Part shown: piece by piece, positions 34,052 to 43,043 of the stretch
Layout: every line of letters starts with the position of its first letter
Position numbering within the stretch: the first letter of the stretch is position 1
DNA from: Aldehydirespirator sp965248735
GTDB lineage: Bacteria; Actinomycetota; Acidimicrobiia; Acidimicrobiales; Aldehydirespiratoraceae
Reading direction: 5' to 3'
DNA: 64,000 nucleotides
Assembly: GCA_965248735.1 (NCBI GenBank)
Contig: OZ252146.1
Coordinates: 1 to 64,000 of the forward strand
Translations under genes and position numbers: made by a program
Notes under the pieces: generated by a model
Databases searched by the model: none
Told to the model about the DNA's origin: nothing
Seen by the model: only the letters and a program-made list of their open reading frames with translations

Positions 34052-35194
34052 TCAGAGCTCTCGGAGGCGGTCCAGCTCCTCCTCGTCCACCGCAACGGTG
34101 TCGTAGCCGAAGCGGGGATGGAAGATGGTGTAGAGCCCCAGCGCCAGCGCGGCGATCCCGGCCGGCACGATGGCGTCGCCGCGGCCGGTGTAGGTGGGGT
34201 ACAGCACGAACGCCGACAGCAGCGCCGTCCACAGCCACAGGATGATCACGGCTCGGCGGTGCCCGTGGCCGAGGCGCATGAGGCGGTGGTGCAGGTGGTC
34301 GCGGTCGGCCACTGAGAATCCGCGGCGCCCCACCGTGCGGCGCACGATGGCGAAGACCGTGTCGACTATGGGCACGCCCAGGATCACAAGCGGGATGAAC
34401 AGCGGCGCGTAGAAGAAGAACGCCTGGCCGCTGAACTCCACCGTGGAGCGGCCCCCCACGCTGATGGTCGCGGCCGCCATCAGCGCTCCCAGCAGCAGCG
34501 CCCCGCCGTCGCCCATGAATACGCGGGCCGGATACAGGTTGTGGGGCAGGAACCCGACGCACACTCCCAGCGCCACCACCGCCCATAGGGCGCCGGGGTT
34601 GGCCTCGTCGATCACGCCCTCCTCCGCGAGGCGCAGCGCGTAGAGCAGGAACGTGCCCGAGGCGATGGCCATGATGCCCGCGGCGAGGCCGTCGAGGCCG
34701 TCGATGAGGTTCACTGCGTTGGCCATTCCCAACACCCACAGCACCGTGATGAGCGCGGACCATTCGTCCGACAGGAACACCAGATCCCAAAACGGGACCC
34801 GGAAGACGGCTATCGAGACCCCCGACAAGTGGAGCACGACGCCCGCCGCGGCCACACCCGCGGCCTTGGCGGGCGGTGACAGCTCTCTGATGTCGTCGTA
34901 GAAGCCGACCGCGAAGATCAACGCGGCCGCGGCGACTCCGCCCAGGATCTCGCCCGGCGTGTCGAACACCGCGGGCAGGCCTCCCACCACCGGTGCGGCC
35001 GCCACCGCGACCACGACCCCCGCCAGCATGGCCAGGCCTCCGGCCGCGGGAGTGGGAGTCTCATGGATGTGGTGGGCATCGGGCGCCCGGCTGGCGCCCA
35101 TCCGGACCGCGACCCTGGTAGTGAGCGGTACCAGCAGAAACGTCGTGACTGCGGCCACCCCGCCGACGATGGCGAAGGACAGCACCAACGGCAC
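34052..35194 (-). CDS. Undecaprenyl-phosphate sugar-1-phosphate transferase (WecA/TagO family)
   Basis: Polytopic enzyme of 380 residues that loads a sugar phosphate, usually GlcNAc-1-P, onto undecaprenyl phosphate to start cell-wall glycan synthesis. Family markers are GFYDDIRELSPPAKAAG (Asp pair), MANAVNLIDGLDGLAAG and VFMGDGGALLLG, plus the cytoplasmic His loop RDHLHHRLMRLGHGHRR. Actinobacterial genomes keep this gene near prfA, prmC and sua5, as here. The GTG start lies 6 nt after TAGGCG. Confidence 0.92.
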   Translation of the reverse strand: MPLVLSFAIVGGVAAVTTFLLVPLTTRVAVRMGASRAPDAHHIHETPTPAAGGLAMLAGVVVAVAAAPVVGGLPAVFDTPGEILGGVAAAALIFAVGFYDDIRELSPPAKAAGVAAAGVVLHLSGVSIAVFRVPFWDLVFLSDEWSALITVLWVLGMANAVNLIDGLDGLAAGIMAIASGTFLLYALRLAEEGVIDEANPGALWAVVALGVCVGFLPHNLYPARVFMGDGGALLLGALMAAATISVGGRSTVEFSGQAFFFYAPLFIPLVILGVPIVDTVFAIVRRTVGRRGFSVADRDHLHHRLMRLGHGHRRAVIILWLWTALLSAFVLYPTYTGRGDAIVPAGIAALALGLYTIFHPRFGYDTVAVDEEELDRLREL

Positions 35195-35271
35195 GGCAGG
35201 CGCCTAGCCGGAGGCCCGCCGGACGGGCGTCGCCGGCGCTCGCAGGACCGGGCCGGCCCGCCGCGGGGCCA

Positions 35272-36528
35272 CTAGTCCTCGGTGTCCAACCCCGGGTAGG
35301 GCGGCTTGGCCGCGCACAACGTTGCGGCGTCGGCTCGCACCGCGGCCACCGCAGCGTCGTCCGAACGGTTGCGCAAGGCCCGGGAGATGAGATCCGCGAT
35401 GGTGGCCATGTCGTCGGTGTCCATGCCCTGGGTGGTCACCGCGGGCGTGCCGATGCGCACCCCGGAGGTGACGAAGGGCGAGCGGGGGTCGTCGGGCACC
35501 GTGTTCTTGTTGAGGCTGATCCCGGCCTCGTCGAGGATGGCCTGGGCCTCCTTGCCGGTCAGATCGGGATCGAAGGCGCGAAGGTCCACGAGCATCAGAT
35601 GGTTGTCGGTGCCGCCGGAGACGAGCCGGAACCCGTGCCCGGCCAGCGCGGCAGCCAGCGCTCTGGAGTTCTCCACGATGCGGGCCGCGTAGTCGGCGAA
35701 CTCGGTGGTGGCCGCCTCCGCGAAGGCCGCCGCCTTAGCCGCCACCGCGTGATCGAGCGGCCCGCCCTGGATGCCGGGGAACATGGCCTTGTCGACCGCC
35801 TTGGCGTAGTCGGAGCGGCACACGATGGCGCCGCCGCGGGGGCCGCGCAGGGTCTTGTGGGTGGTGAACGTCACCACGTCGGCGAACTGGGTCGGGTTGG
35901 GGTGCACGCCGCCCGCGATCAGCCCCGCGATGTGGGCCGCGTCGAACATCAGCAGCGCCCCAGACTCGTCGGCTATGTCCCGCAGCGGCTCGGGTTGGAT
36001 GAGTCGGGGGTAGGCGGTTGCGCCGGCCACGATCAGCTTGGGCCGCTCGGCCAGGGCCAGGTCGCGCAGCTGGTCGAGGTCGATGCGTTCGTCGCTGGCG
36101 GTCACGCCGTAGGACACGAACCGGTACTGCAGGCCCGAGAAGTTGACCGGCGATCCGTGGGTGAGGTGCCCGCCGTGGTCGAGGCTCATGCCCAGCACGG
36201 TGTCGCCCGGCTCGATGAGGGCCTGGTAGGCGCCCATGTTGGCGATCGCGCCGGCGTGGGGCTGCACATTGGCGTGTTCGGCCCCGAACAGCTCGCAGGC
36301 TCGGCGGCGGGCCAGGTCCTCGACCTCGTCGACCACCATGTTGCCGCCGTAGTAGCGCCGGCCCGGGTAGCCCTCGCTGTACTTGTTGGTGAACACCGAG
36401 CCGGTGGCGGCCATTACCGCCGGGCTGGCGAAGTTCTCCGAGGCGATGAGCTGGATGGTGGTGTTCTGGCGGCGGATCTCCTCACGGATGAGGTCGAACA
36501 CGGCCTCGTCAGCGGTGGGCCAGGACAT
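35272..36528 (-). CDS. glyA: Serine hydroxymethyltransferase
   Basis: PLP enzyme of 418 residues that converts serine and tetrahydrofolate to glycine and methylene-tetrahydrofolate. Signature sequences are IQLIASENFASPAVMAATGS, KYSEGYPGRRYYGG and VTFTTHKTLRGPRGG, the last with the PLP lysine. The frame is open far upstream, but ATG at 36528 has AGGA about 6 nt upstream and matches the family start. Confidence 0.96.
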   Translation of the reverse strand: MSWPTADEAVFDLIREEIRRQNTTIQLIASENFASPAVMAATGSVFTNKYSEGYPGRRYYGGNMVVDEVEDLARRRACELFGAEHANVQPHAGAIANMGAYQALIEPGDTVLGMSLDHGGHLTHGSPVNFSGLQYRFVSYGVTASDERIDLDQLRDLALAERPKLIVAGATAYPRLIQPEPLRDIADESGALLMFDAAHIAGLIAGGVHPNPTQFADVVTFTTHKTLRGPRGGAIVCRSDYAKAVDKAMFPGIQGGPLDHAVAAKAAAFAEAATTEFADYAARIVENSRALAAALAGHGFRLVSGGTDNHLMLVDLRAFDPDLTGKEAQAILDEAGISLNKNTVPDDPRSPFVTSGVRIGTPAVTTQGMDTDDMATIADLISRALRNRSDDAAVAAVRADAATLCAAKPPYPGLDTED

Positions 36529-36623
36529 TGGTTCCTCGATTCTCCTCGGCGCGGGCGCCGCGGCGCGGACGCTTCCTCGAACGGTAGCGAGGCACGCGCC
36601 GTGTACGGCGCCGTGTGCTGTGA

Positions 36624-37067
36624 TCAGTCTGTTGCGCCGAGGGCGTCGAGCTTGGCGACCCGCCCCTCGTGGCGGCCGCCGTCGAAGGAGGCGGCCAGCC
36701 AGGCGTCGAGCGCCTCCCGGGCCACCTCGGCGCCGGTGAGCCGCTCGCCGATGCACAGCACGTTGGCATCGTTGTGGGCCCGGGCCAGGCGGGCCGATGT
36801 CACGTTGTACGCGACCGCGGCCCGAACGCCCGCGATCTTGTTGGCAGCCATGGCGATCCCGTTGCCGCTGCCGCACACGCACACCCCCAGGTCGGCGTCG
36901 CCGCTCGCTACGTCCCGTCCCACCGCCGCTCCGAAGTCGGGGTAGTCCACCCGGTCGGTGGAATTGGTGCCGCAGTCGGTCACGTCGTGACCGGCGGCGC
37001 GCAGGTGCTCGGCTAGGGCCTGCTTGAGCCCGTAGCCCGCGTGGTCGGCCCCGACCGCTATCCGCAC
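36624..37067 (-). CDS. rpiB: Ribose-5-phosphate isomerase B
   Basis: Interconverts ribose-5-P and ribulose-5-P in the pentose phosphate pathway. The protein is 147 residues. RIAVGADHAGYGLKQALAEH starts the fold, and CVCGSGNGIAMAANK holds the catalytic Cys. The GTG at 37067 gives the classic MRIAVGADHAG start and lies 7 nt after TAGGAT. The ATG at 37076 overlaps that hexamer and is less likely. It is upstream of glyA on the same strand. Confidence 0.93.
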   Translation of the reverse strand: MRIAVGADHAGYGLKQALAEHLRAAGHDVTDCGTNSTDRVDYPDFGAAVGRDVASGDADLGVCVCGSGNGIAMAANKIAGVRAAVAYNVTSARLARAHNDANVLCIGERLTGAEVAREALDAWLAASFDGGRHEGRVAKLDALGATD

Positions 37068-37145
37068 GGCCGCCATCCTAGGAGGCTTGGGTCAAGGGTA
37101 GGGTTCCAATCGAGGGGAACAGAAGTAGCTGAAGGCGAGTCGGCG

Positions 37146-37343
37146 ATGAGAACCCGTGCCAAGCTAGTCGTTCTGCGCTTTCGGGAGTGGCGGCGCAAAC
37201 GGTCGCACGCCACGATCAGTCGCGACCAGATCCTGCCACCATGGCTTGGTCTCGCAGACATCGGTTTCGAGGTGGTGTGGCTGCTGTGTCTGGTGCCACC
37301 GTCTGCAGTGCTCGGATTCCTCGCTTGGAGATGGCTGGGCTAG
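37146..37343 (+). CDS. Small membrane protein of unknown function
   Basis: Possible 65-residue protein with a strongly basic first half (RFREWRRKRSHATISRD) and one C-terminal membrane helix (IGFEVVWLLCLVPPSAVLGF). No family is recognised, and the ribosome-binding site is weak. The charge and helix pattern looks protein-like, but the gene is tentative. Confidence 0.4.
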   Translation: MRTRAKLVVLRFREWRRKRSHATISRDQILPPWLGLADIGFEVVWLLCLVPPSAVLGFLAWRWLG

Positions 37344-37406
37344 CCCCGTTCTGCGCGCAGCGGGACCTTGGTGCCCGCGTCGAAGCTGGTGCGGGCTCCT
37401 AGGGCG

Positions 37407-38042
37407 CTAGGACATCGACCCCTGGGCCGCCGCGAGGATCTCATCGAGGCTGATCGGGCCTTCTCGAAGCACCACGGGCGTAGTCCCGGTCACGTCCACA
37501 ACGGTGGACGAGGCGCCGGGACGGGGGCCGGCATCGATCACGGGGCTCAGGGTCGGGAACAGCTCAGCCACACCGTCAGCCGTGGACGGCGTCGGGGCGC
37601 CGTGGAGGTTGGCGCTGGTCACCGCCAGCGGGCCGTGTGAGGCGGCTATAGCCCGCACGACCTCGTTGTCGGGGACGCGAACGCCGATGGTGGCGTCGTC
37701 ACCCAGGTGAGAGGGTGCGCCCGGAGCACGCTCGGCCACGAGTGTCAGCGGTCCGGGCCAGTAGCACTGGGCCAAGCGCCGGGCTTGTGGCGTGAGCAGC
37801 ACCAGTGACTCGGCCGAGGACTGATCGGCCGCCAGCACGGCGATGCGCCGCTCCGCCGGGCGGCCCTTGAGCTCGAACAGCTTCTGCACCGCGTCAGCAT
37901 CGGCCGCATCGGCCGCGAGCCCGTACACCGTGTCGGTGGGCACCCCGACCGCCTCACCGTCTCGCAGCGCGGCAAGGGCCGCGCTCACCGCGAAAGCCCG
38001 CTCCTCGGCCGTACCGGCAGGCACCACTCGTGTGGAGCTCAC
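37407..38042 (-). CDS. L-threonylcarbamoyladenylate synthase (Sua5/YciO/YrdC)
   Basis: Makes threonylcarbamoyl-AMP for the t6A modification of ANN-decoding tRNAs. The protein is 211 residues. The motifs GVPTDTVYGLAADAADADAV, the KGRP loop (FELKGRPAERRIAVL), YWPGPLTLV and PLAVTSANLHG define the family. It is the short YrdC-only form without the Sua5 C-terminal domain. GTG at 38042 overlaps the prmC TGA as GTGA. Confidence 0.94.
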   Translation of the reverse strand: MSSTRVVPAGTAEERAFAVSAALAALRDGEAVGVPTDTVYGLAADAADADAVQKLFELKGRPAERRIAVLAADQSSAESLVLLTPQARRLAQCYWPGPLTLVAERAPGAPSHLGDDATIGVRVPDNEVVRAIAASHGPLAVTSANLHGAPTPSTADGVAELFPTLSPVIDAGPRPGASSTVVDVTGTTPVVLREGPISLDEILAAAQGSMS

Positions 38043-38962
38043 ACCAGGCGCCCGATCAGGACTCGCTCCAAGCCAGCCAGGTCGCGCTCCACCCGCACAT
38101 CGGCGAAGCCGGTCGCCGCGGCCATGTGCGCCGACTCCTGGGCCCGGTGCGATGCCACCTCCAGGACCAGGGCCCCGCCCGGCCTGAGCCATTGCGACGC
38201 GCCGCCGATCACTTGCTCGACCGCCTCGTGGCCCGCAGGTCCGGCCCACAGCGCTGCCGGCGGCTCCCAGTCGGCCACCACCGGCGGCAGCTCCTCGCCG
38301 GTGCCGATGTAGGGCGGGTTCGACACCACCACATCCACCGACCCCCGCAGGGCGCTGGGCACCGCCTCGAACCAGTCGCCCTCGTGCAGGCTCACCCGGG
38401 ACGCGGCCCGGCCGAGGCCGGCCAGGTTGGCCCGGGCCACCGCCAGCGCCTCGGCCGACACGTCGGTGGCGAACACCCTGGCCTGCGGGCACTCGACCGC
38501 CACCGACAACGCGATGGCGCCCGACCCGGTGCCCAGGTCCACGACGACCACCTCGCGGTCGCAGTCCTCCCCTGCCGAGACCCTCGCCACCTCGTCCACC
38601 GCGCAGCCGGCCACGACCTCCGTCTCGGGCCTGGGTATCAGCACCCGGTGGTCGACCATCAGATCGAGAGTCCGGAAACCCCACGAGCCCACCACGTACT
38701 GCAGCGGCTCGCCCGCGTTGCGTCGCTCCAGCATCGAGCGGAAGCGGGCCGCGGCCAGCGTCGTGGCCAGCTCAGCAAGCACACTCTCGAACGCGGCGGG
38801 CGACACCCCCGAAGCCGCCTCGACGATGCGGCGGGCGTCCACCTGCGGCGTCTCCACCGCGGCGCTTCCAGTCAGACGGCGCCGCGCTTCGGCCAGGAGA
38901 TCACCCCACGAACCCACTTCGGCCGGGCTGTCCGCCTCGTCTCGGCGGCGCGGCTCGGGCAC
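38039..38962 (-). CDS. prmC: Release-factor glutamine N5-methyltransferase
   Basis: Methylates the GGQ glutamine of release factors. The protein is 307 residues. The AdoMet site is VVDLGTGSGAIALSVAVECP and the catalytic motif VVSNPPYIGTGEE. The substrate gene prfA lies 13 nt upstream on the same strand. The N-terminal helical domain (30-100) that contacts the release factor is present. Confidence 0.95.
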   Translation of the reverse strand: MPEPRRRDEADSPAEVGSWGDLLAEARRRLTGSAAVETPQVDARRIVEAASGVSPAAFESVLAELATTLAAARFRSMLERRNAGEPLQYVVGSWGFRTLDLMVDHRVLIPRPETEVVAGCAVDEVARVSAGEDCDREVVVVDLGTGSGAIALSVAVECPQARVFATDVSAEALAVARANLAGLGRAASRVSLHEGDWFEAVPSALRGSVDVVVSNPPYIGTGEELPPVVADWEPPAALWAGPAGHEAVEQVIGGASQWLRPGGALVLEVASHRAQESAHMAAATGFADVRVERDLAGLERVLIGRLV

Positions 38963-38975
38963 CGGGCTCGGCCTC

Positions 38976-40043
38976 TCAGGCGTCGTCGCCGGCCAGCAGC
39001 GTGCGCTGCTCGTCCTGCACCAGCGCTTCGCTCAGGTCGTCGAGCTCGCCGGCCAGCACCCGGTCGAGCTTGTAGAGGGTGAGCCCGATGCGGTGGTCGG
39101 TGACCCGGTTCTCCCGCATGTTGTAGGTGCGGATCTTCTCGGACCGGTCGCCGCCGCCCACCTGGCCCCGCCGCATCGCCGACTGCTCGGCGGAGGCCCG
39201 CTCCTGCTCGGCCTGCAGCAGCCTCGACCGCAGCACCCGCAGCGCCTTCTGCTTGTTCTGGAGCTGGCTCTTCTCGTCCTGCATCGATACGACGATGCCG
39301 CTTGGCACGTGCGTAACCCGCACCGCCGAGTCGGTGGTGTTGACCGACTGGCCGCCCGGGCCCGACGAGCGGTAGACGTCGATCTGCAGATCTGCATCGT
39401 CGATCCGCACGTCTACCTCCTTGGCTTCGGGGAGCACCGACACCGTGGCCGAGGAGGTGTGCACCCGGCCCTGCGACTCGGTCACCGGCACCCGCTGCAC
39501 CCGGTGGGTGCCCGCCTCGTGCTTCATGCGGGTCCACACCTGATTGCCGGAGATGAGGCCGCTCACCTCGGTGTAGCCGCCTCGGTCCGATGGCGAGGCG
39601 GCCAACGGCTCCAGCTTCCAGCGCTGCCTGCGGGCGAAGGCCTGGTACATGCCGAACAGGTCGCGGGCAAAGAGGTTGGCCTCCTCGCCGCCGGCTGCGC
39701 CCCGGATCTCGACGATGACATTGCGGCCCTCGTTGGGATCGGGCGGGAGCAGCAGCACTCGCAGCTCATCGGTGGCCGCGGTCACCGCGGCGTCGAGCTC
39801 GTCGATCATCTCGCGCAGCTCGGCCCGCTCGCTCGCATCGGCGTCGGCGTGCATCTTGCGGGCTTCGTCGCGGTCGTCGACCGCGGCTCGCAGGCGGTCC
39901 CCCGCGGCCACGATCTCGCTCAGTTGCTTGTGGCGGCGGCCCAGCTCGGCCAGACGGCGCGGGTCGGACTGCACCGCGGGGTCGCCGAGGCGGATCTCCA
40001 CGTCTCTCAGCTCGACCTCGAGGCCGGCTATCCGCTCCAGCAT
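38976..40043 (-). CDS. prfA: Peptide chain release factor 1
   Basis: Reads UAA and UAG and triggers peptide release. The protein is 355 residues. The GGQ loop is RSSGPGGQSVNTTDSAVRV. The codon-recognition region HRVQRVPVTESQGRVHTSS contains the P-V-T anticodon-like triplet. It heads the prfA-prmC-sua5 operon. The ATG is 7 nt after TAGCCT. Confidence 0.96.
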   Translation of the reverse strand: MLERIAGLEVELRDVEIRLGDPAVQSDPRRLAELGRRHKQLSEIVAAGDRLRAAVDDRDEARKMHADADASERAELREMIDELDAAVTAATDELRVLLLPPDPNEGRNVIVEIRGAAGGEEANLFARDLFGMYQAFARRQRWKLEPLAASPSDRGGYTEVSGLISGNQVWTRMKHEAGTHRVQRVPVTESQGRVHTSSATVSVLPEAKEVDVRIDDADLQIDVYRSSGPGGQSVNTTDSAVRVTHVPSGIVVSMQDEKSQLQNKQKALRVLRSRLLQAEQERASAEQSAMRRGQVGGGDRSEKIRTYNMRENRVTDHRIGLTLYKLDRVLAGELDDLSEALVQDEQRTLLAGDDA

Positions 40044-40056
40044 GGCTTCGAGGCTA
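40044..40056 (-). promoter_or_regulatory. Leaderless -10 element of prfA
   Basis: TAGCCT (40051-40056, minus strand) is 7 nt before the prfA ATG, the same hexamer and distance as at ligA. Confidence 0.45.
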
Positions 40057-40088
40057 CTGCCGGGCTCCGCACGCCGAAGAGATCACGT

Positions 40089-40168
40089 CAGCCCCGATGC
40101 CGGCGAACTTCAATGGGTTTGCCACATGTGGTGTGGCTAACTGCTTGATGTTCGGCGTGATGGGGCTG
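40089..40168. repeat. 80-bp near-complete palindrome (long hairpin)
   Basis: Arms 40089-40126 and 40132-40168 pair with few mismatches around a 5-nt loop. The outer 7 bp CAGCCCC/GGGGCTG are perfect, and the inner GTTTGCCACA pairs with TGTGGCTAAC at 9 of 10 positions. It fills the gap between the alpha/beta-hydrolase stop and the prfA promoter. It could be a strong transcription-blocking hairpin for the upstream gene, or a miniature palindromic mobile element. There is no T-run. Confidence 0.75.
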
Positions 40169-40174
40169 GGGGTT

Positions 40175-40753
40175 CTAGAGAGCGGCCAGGAAGGCGCCCA
40201 CGGCCACGACGATCTCGGTGTCCGTCGACGGCTTGGGGTCGTGGCGCTGGCCCTCGAGCCAGTGGACGGTCACTGCGCCTCCTATGGCGCCGATGTGGGC
40301 CGCGAACTCCTCGGGCGCGCCGAAGGGGTCCCGGTCGCCGCCCACGAACAGCGTGGGCACGCCGATTCCGCCGAAGTGGTCGACCCGCAGCCGGTCGGGC
40401 TTGCCCGGCGGATGCAGCGGGTAGCTGAGCAGCACCAGCGCGGCCGCGGGCAGCCCCTCGGCCACCGCCATGGAGCACATGCGCCCGCCCAACGAGCGCC
40501 CGCCGAGCACGAGCCGGGCCGTGGTAGTACCCAGCTCGGCCGCGAACGCCTCAGCCTCGGCCCGCACCTGCGCCATCAGCTTCGGGGCCCGGTCGGGGAA
40601 GCGGCGGCCCTGGCGCCGGTAGCCGAACTCCATGCGACGCACGGGCAACTCGAGCGAGTCCTCCAGGGCGATCAGCGTCCGGTGGCCGGCACCACCGCCT
40701 GCTCCATGGGCCAGCAGCAGCCCCGCCACCGACGGTGAGCCTTGCCCCGGCAT
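40175..40753 (-). CDS. Small alpha/beta-hydrolase (KANL3/Tex30-like group)
   Basis: Compact serine hydrolase of 192 residues. The oxyanion region is GLLLAHGAGGGAGH, the nucleophile elbow LVLGGRSLGGRM (Ser), then Asp in FVGGDRDPFG and His in EGQRHDPKPS. The layout matches the COG3571-type dienelactone-like hydrolases, whose substrates are not known. The ATG follows CGGTTTCG, with AGGAG rather far upstream. Confidence 0.83.
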   Translation of the reverse strand: MPGQGSPSVAGLLLAHGAGGGAGHRTLIALEDSLELPVRRMEFGYRRQGRRFPDRAPKLMAQVRAEAEAFAAELGTTTARLVLGGRSLGGRMCSMAVAEGLPAAALVLLSYPLHPPGKPDRLRVDHFGGIGVPTLFVGGDRDPFGAPEEFAAHIGAIGGAVTVHWLEGQRHDPKPSTDTEIVVAVGAFLAAL

Positions 40754-40789
40754 CGAAACCGTCTCGCTCCTGACCCTTGCTGATCTGGC

Positions 40790-41809
40790 CTAGATGGCCT
40801 TGATAGCGGCCATGACGGCCTGCCAGCGGTCGGGGTCGCCTCGGTACGGGGCGTAGAACGAGATCCGGCTGATGATGTCGCCGTAGCGGCGGGCGAGCTC
40901 GGGCGCGATCTCCTCGGGCGGAGCGACAACCGCGAACGTGTTGAGAGCCTCGTCGTCGATGAGGGCGCCCATCTCCACCCACTGGCCCCGCTTGGACAGG
41001 GTGTTGAGATCGTCCTGGAGGTCGCCCCAGCCGTGGACCTCCAGCACCGGTCGGTACGCGGGCGTCGAGCCGTAGAAGGCCATCTGCTGGCGGGTGGCGG
41101 CCGCCGAACGCTCCAACTCCTCGTCGGTCTCCCCGGTCACCACGAACGACGGTCCGGCGATCTCGTAGCCGTCCATCGTTGCTCCTGTCTTGGCCCTGCC
41201 TCGCTCCAGCGCCGGCAGCGTGACTTCGCGCAGGTACTTCTCGGTGGTGAACGGATGGCACAGGAACCCGTCGCAGACCTCCCCGGCGACCTCTGTCATC
41301 AGGGGGCCGACACCGGCCAGGTAGACCGGTGGCGGGCCGAAGTCACCGAGGTCGCTGGCTTTGGGGGTGAACATCGGCGTCATGAGGGTGTGCTGGTAGA
41401 AGTCGCCCCGGAAGCGCAGCGGCGTGCCGTGCTGCCAGGTGTCCCAGATGGCCCGCACGGCCAGGATCATCTCGCGCATCCTCGCCGCGGGCCGGCTCCA
41501 CTCCATCGAGAACCGCTTGGTTATGTGGGGCTTGATCTGGCTGCCGAGCCCGAGCACGAAGCGGCCCTGTGACGCAGTCTGCAAGTCCCAGCCGATGTTG
41601 GCCAGCAGCATCGGATTGCGGGCGAACGCCACCGCGATCGCGGTGCCCAGCTCCATCTCTCGGGTGCTCGCCGCGGCGACGGCCAGGGGCAAGAACGGGT
41701 CGTGGGGGCCTTCCACTGTCCAGGCGCCCGAGTAGCCGGCCGCCTCAAGGTCGGCAGCCGCGGGGCCGGCCTCGGTGATCGAGCCGGTGAGCAGGCAGTC
41801 GACCTTCAC
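40790..41809 (-). CDS. LLM-class F420-dependent oxidoreductase
   Basis: Luciferase-like TIM-barrel oxidoreductase of 339 residues, expected to use coenzyme F420. Typical stretches are GYSGAWTVEGPHDPFLPLAV, ELGTAIAVAFARNPMLLANI and GRFVLGLGSQIKPHI, the last being the conserved GLG loop. It resembles the TIGR03617 subgroup common in actinobacteria. The substrate is unknown. It ends 36 bp before the hydrolase gene on the same strand, so the two may be co-transcribed. Confidence 0.88.
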   Translation of the reverse strand: MKVDCLLTGSITEAGPAAADLEAAGYSGAWTVEGPHDPFLPLAVAAASTREMELGTAIAVAFARNPMLLANIGWDLQTASQGRFVLGLGSQIKPHITKRFSMEWSRPAARMREMILAVRAIWDTWQHGTPLRFRGDFYQHTLMTPMFTPKASDLGDFGPPPVYLAGVGPLMTEVAGEVCDGFLCHPFTTEKYLREVTLPALERGRAKTGATMDGYEIAGPSFVVTGETDEELERSAAATRQQMAFYGSTPAYRPVLEVHGWGDLQDDLNTLSKRGQWVEMGALIDDEALNTFAVVAPPEEIAPELARRYGDIISRISFYAPYRGDPDRWQAVMAAIKAI

Positions 41810-42015
41810 GGCAAGCGACAGTACTCATTGCATCGACGGCGTCCGCACCCGGCTGGCGGCGGCGCCGCTGGCTCCCTCAGTAGCCCCGCCGCCGGGAGTG
41901 CGCCCGCCGGTGCTGCGCCATGTCGCCGAACGGCTTGCGGAAAGGACCTATACCGGATCGTGTGCGACTACGCCGCGCTCGGACACCACCGCCCGTACTT
42001 CGACCCGGACAGCCC

Positions 42016-42471
42016 TCACACCTCCGGCCAGATTCGAGCCGCTACGTAGCGCTGTAGGTGGGCGACGTTGGTGGTCGCGACGACGACCGCTTCGCCGCCG
42101 GCGGCAACCCCCAGCGCCTGCGCGGCGAGGATCACGTCTCCGTCGAGAAAAGGATCCGCGGCCGTGGGGATCCCGGAGTTGCGGGCATCGGCCCACAGCG
42201 ACGCGGCCCGCTTCATCACTGACGTGGTGATGGGGGCGTACTCGAATGCGTACGCCAACAAGTCCAGCCTCTGGATGCTGGACCACCTCCCGGCACGGAT
42301 CAGCTCTCGTCGCACTTCGTAGTCGGCGATCTCGGGCACAACGATCCGGCAGCCGTCGGCGAGACGAGCGCTGGCCCATTCCCAGGCTCCCGCGACGGGT
42401 CCGGATCGAGTCGGATTGCTCAGCAGGCCCAGGGGCGCGGCGTCCAGGGCGATGAGCAACGGCGATGGCAC
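42016..42471 (-). CDS. PIN-domain protein (VapC-like)
   Basis: Probable metal-dependent RNase of 151 residues. The acidic residues expected of a PIN fold are visible: ALDAAPLGLLSN (first Asp), VPEIADYEVRREL (Glu), AADPFLDGDVILAAQAL (Asp pair), then VVATTNVAHL. It follows an unknown gene by 23 bp on the same strand, which resembles a toxin-antitoxin pair, though the partner is larger than a usual antitoxin. A domesticated nuclease is possible. Confidence 0.72.
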   Translation of the reverse strand: MPSPLLIALDAAPLGLLSNPTRSGPVAGAWEWASARLADGCRIVVPEIADYEVRRELIRAGRWSSIQRLDLLAYAFEYAPITTSVMKRAASLWADARNSGIPTAADPFLDGDVILAAQALGVAAGGEAVVVATTNVAHLQRYVAARIWPEV

Positions 42472-42494
42472 CGCGCGCCCGCTGGCGTCACCCG

Positions 42495-43043
42495 TCAGAA
42501 CGGGCGGCCCTCTTCGGCTCGGGTGCGCGCCAGGGCCTCCATGAGCACCTGACAGGACTCGTCGCGCTCCGCCTCGTCACCGATCTTGCACAACTCGTCG
42601 AGCACGGCCAAGGCCCGGGCATGATGCTGCTCATCCGACAGGGGTTCCGGGGCGTAGTGGTCGGCCTCGACAAAGTGGCGTGCACCGCTGACACTTCCCT
42701 TGGTTCCAGTGGACGCCCAACCGAGCCTTTCCATCTTCAGCCCGACTGCGGCGCCGATGGCCTGCCTGAACAAGTGGCTGCCGTCGCCGGCAGCAAGCTC
42801 TTCGGACATCACGGGGTCGGACTCGATGAACCGCACGACACCTGCAAGGGCGGGCAGGCCGAGCGCTTCGGCGTCTACGAGGCGCTGCTCGTTGGCTGGG
42901 TCGTTGAGCAGCCGGAGCAGCCGCTCGAAGGCTTCGGGCCTGACCTTGAGCACGCCCCGATACCTGGCGGCGCTGTCGTTAGGGCCGAAGTCCTCGCCTC
43001 GAAGCACTCTGGGACCTAGTGCTCTCGGTGCTCTCGTCTTCAC
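42495..43043 (-). CDS. Unknown 182-residue protein upstream of the PIN gene
   Basis: Not recognised. It is largely helical with a basic N-terminus (KTRAPRALGPRVLRGED), a Leu-rich helix (AFERLLRLLNDPANEQRLVD) and an acidic C-terminal part with several His (DEQHHARALAVLDELCKIGD). GTG at 43043 is supported by a full promoter: TTGATA, a 17-bp spacer and TAGGCT 6 nt before the codon. Its position suggests it could neutralise the PIN protein, but nothing in the sequence proves it. Confidence 0.6.
   Translation of the reverse strand: MKTRAPRALGPRVLRGEDFGPNDSAARYRGVLKVRPEAFERLLRLLNDPANEQRLVDAEALGLPALAGVVRFIESDPVMSEELAAGDGSHLFRQAIGAAVGLKMERLGWASTGTKGSVSGARHFVEADHYAPEPLSDEQHHARALAVLDELCKIGDEAERDESCQVLMEALARTRAEEGRPF

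Noticed and set aside
41810..42015. Short plus-strand peptide (LYRIVCDYAALGHHRPYFDP region) between the LLM and PIN genes
   Set aside because: It looks faintly protein-like but has no ribosome-binding site, no leaderless hexamer at a start and no recognisable family. It may be a remnant.
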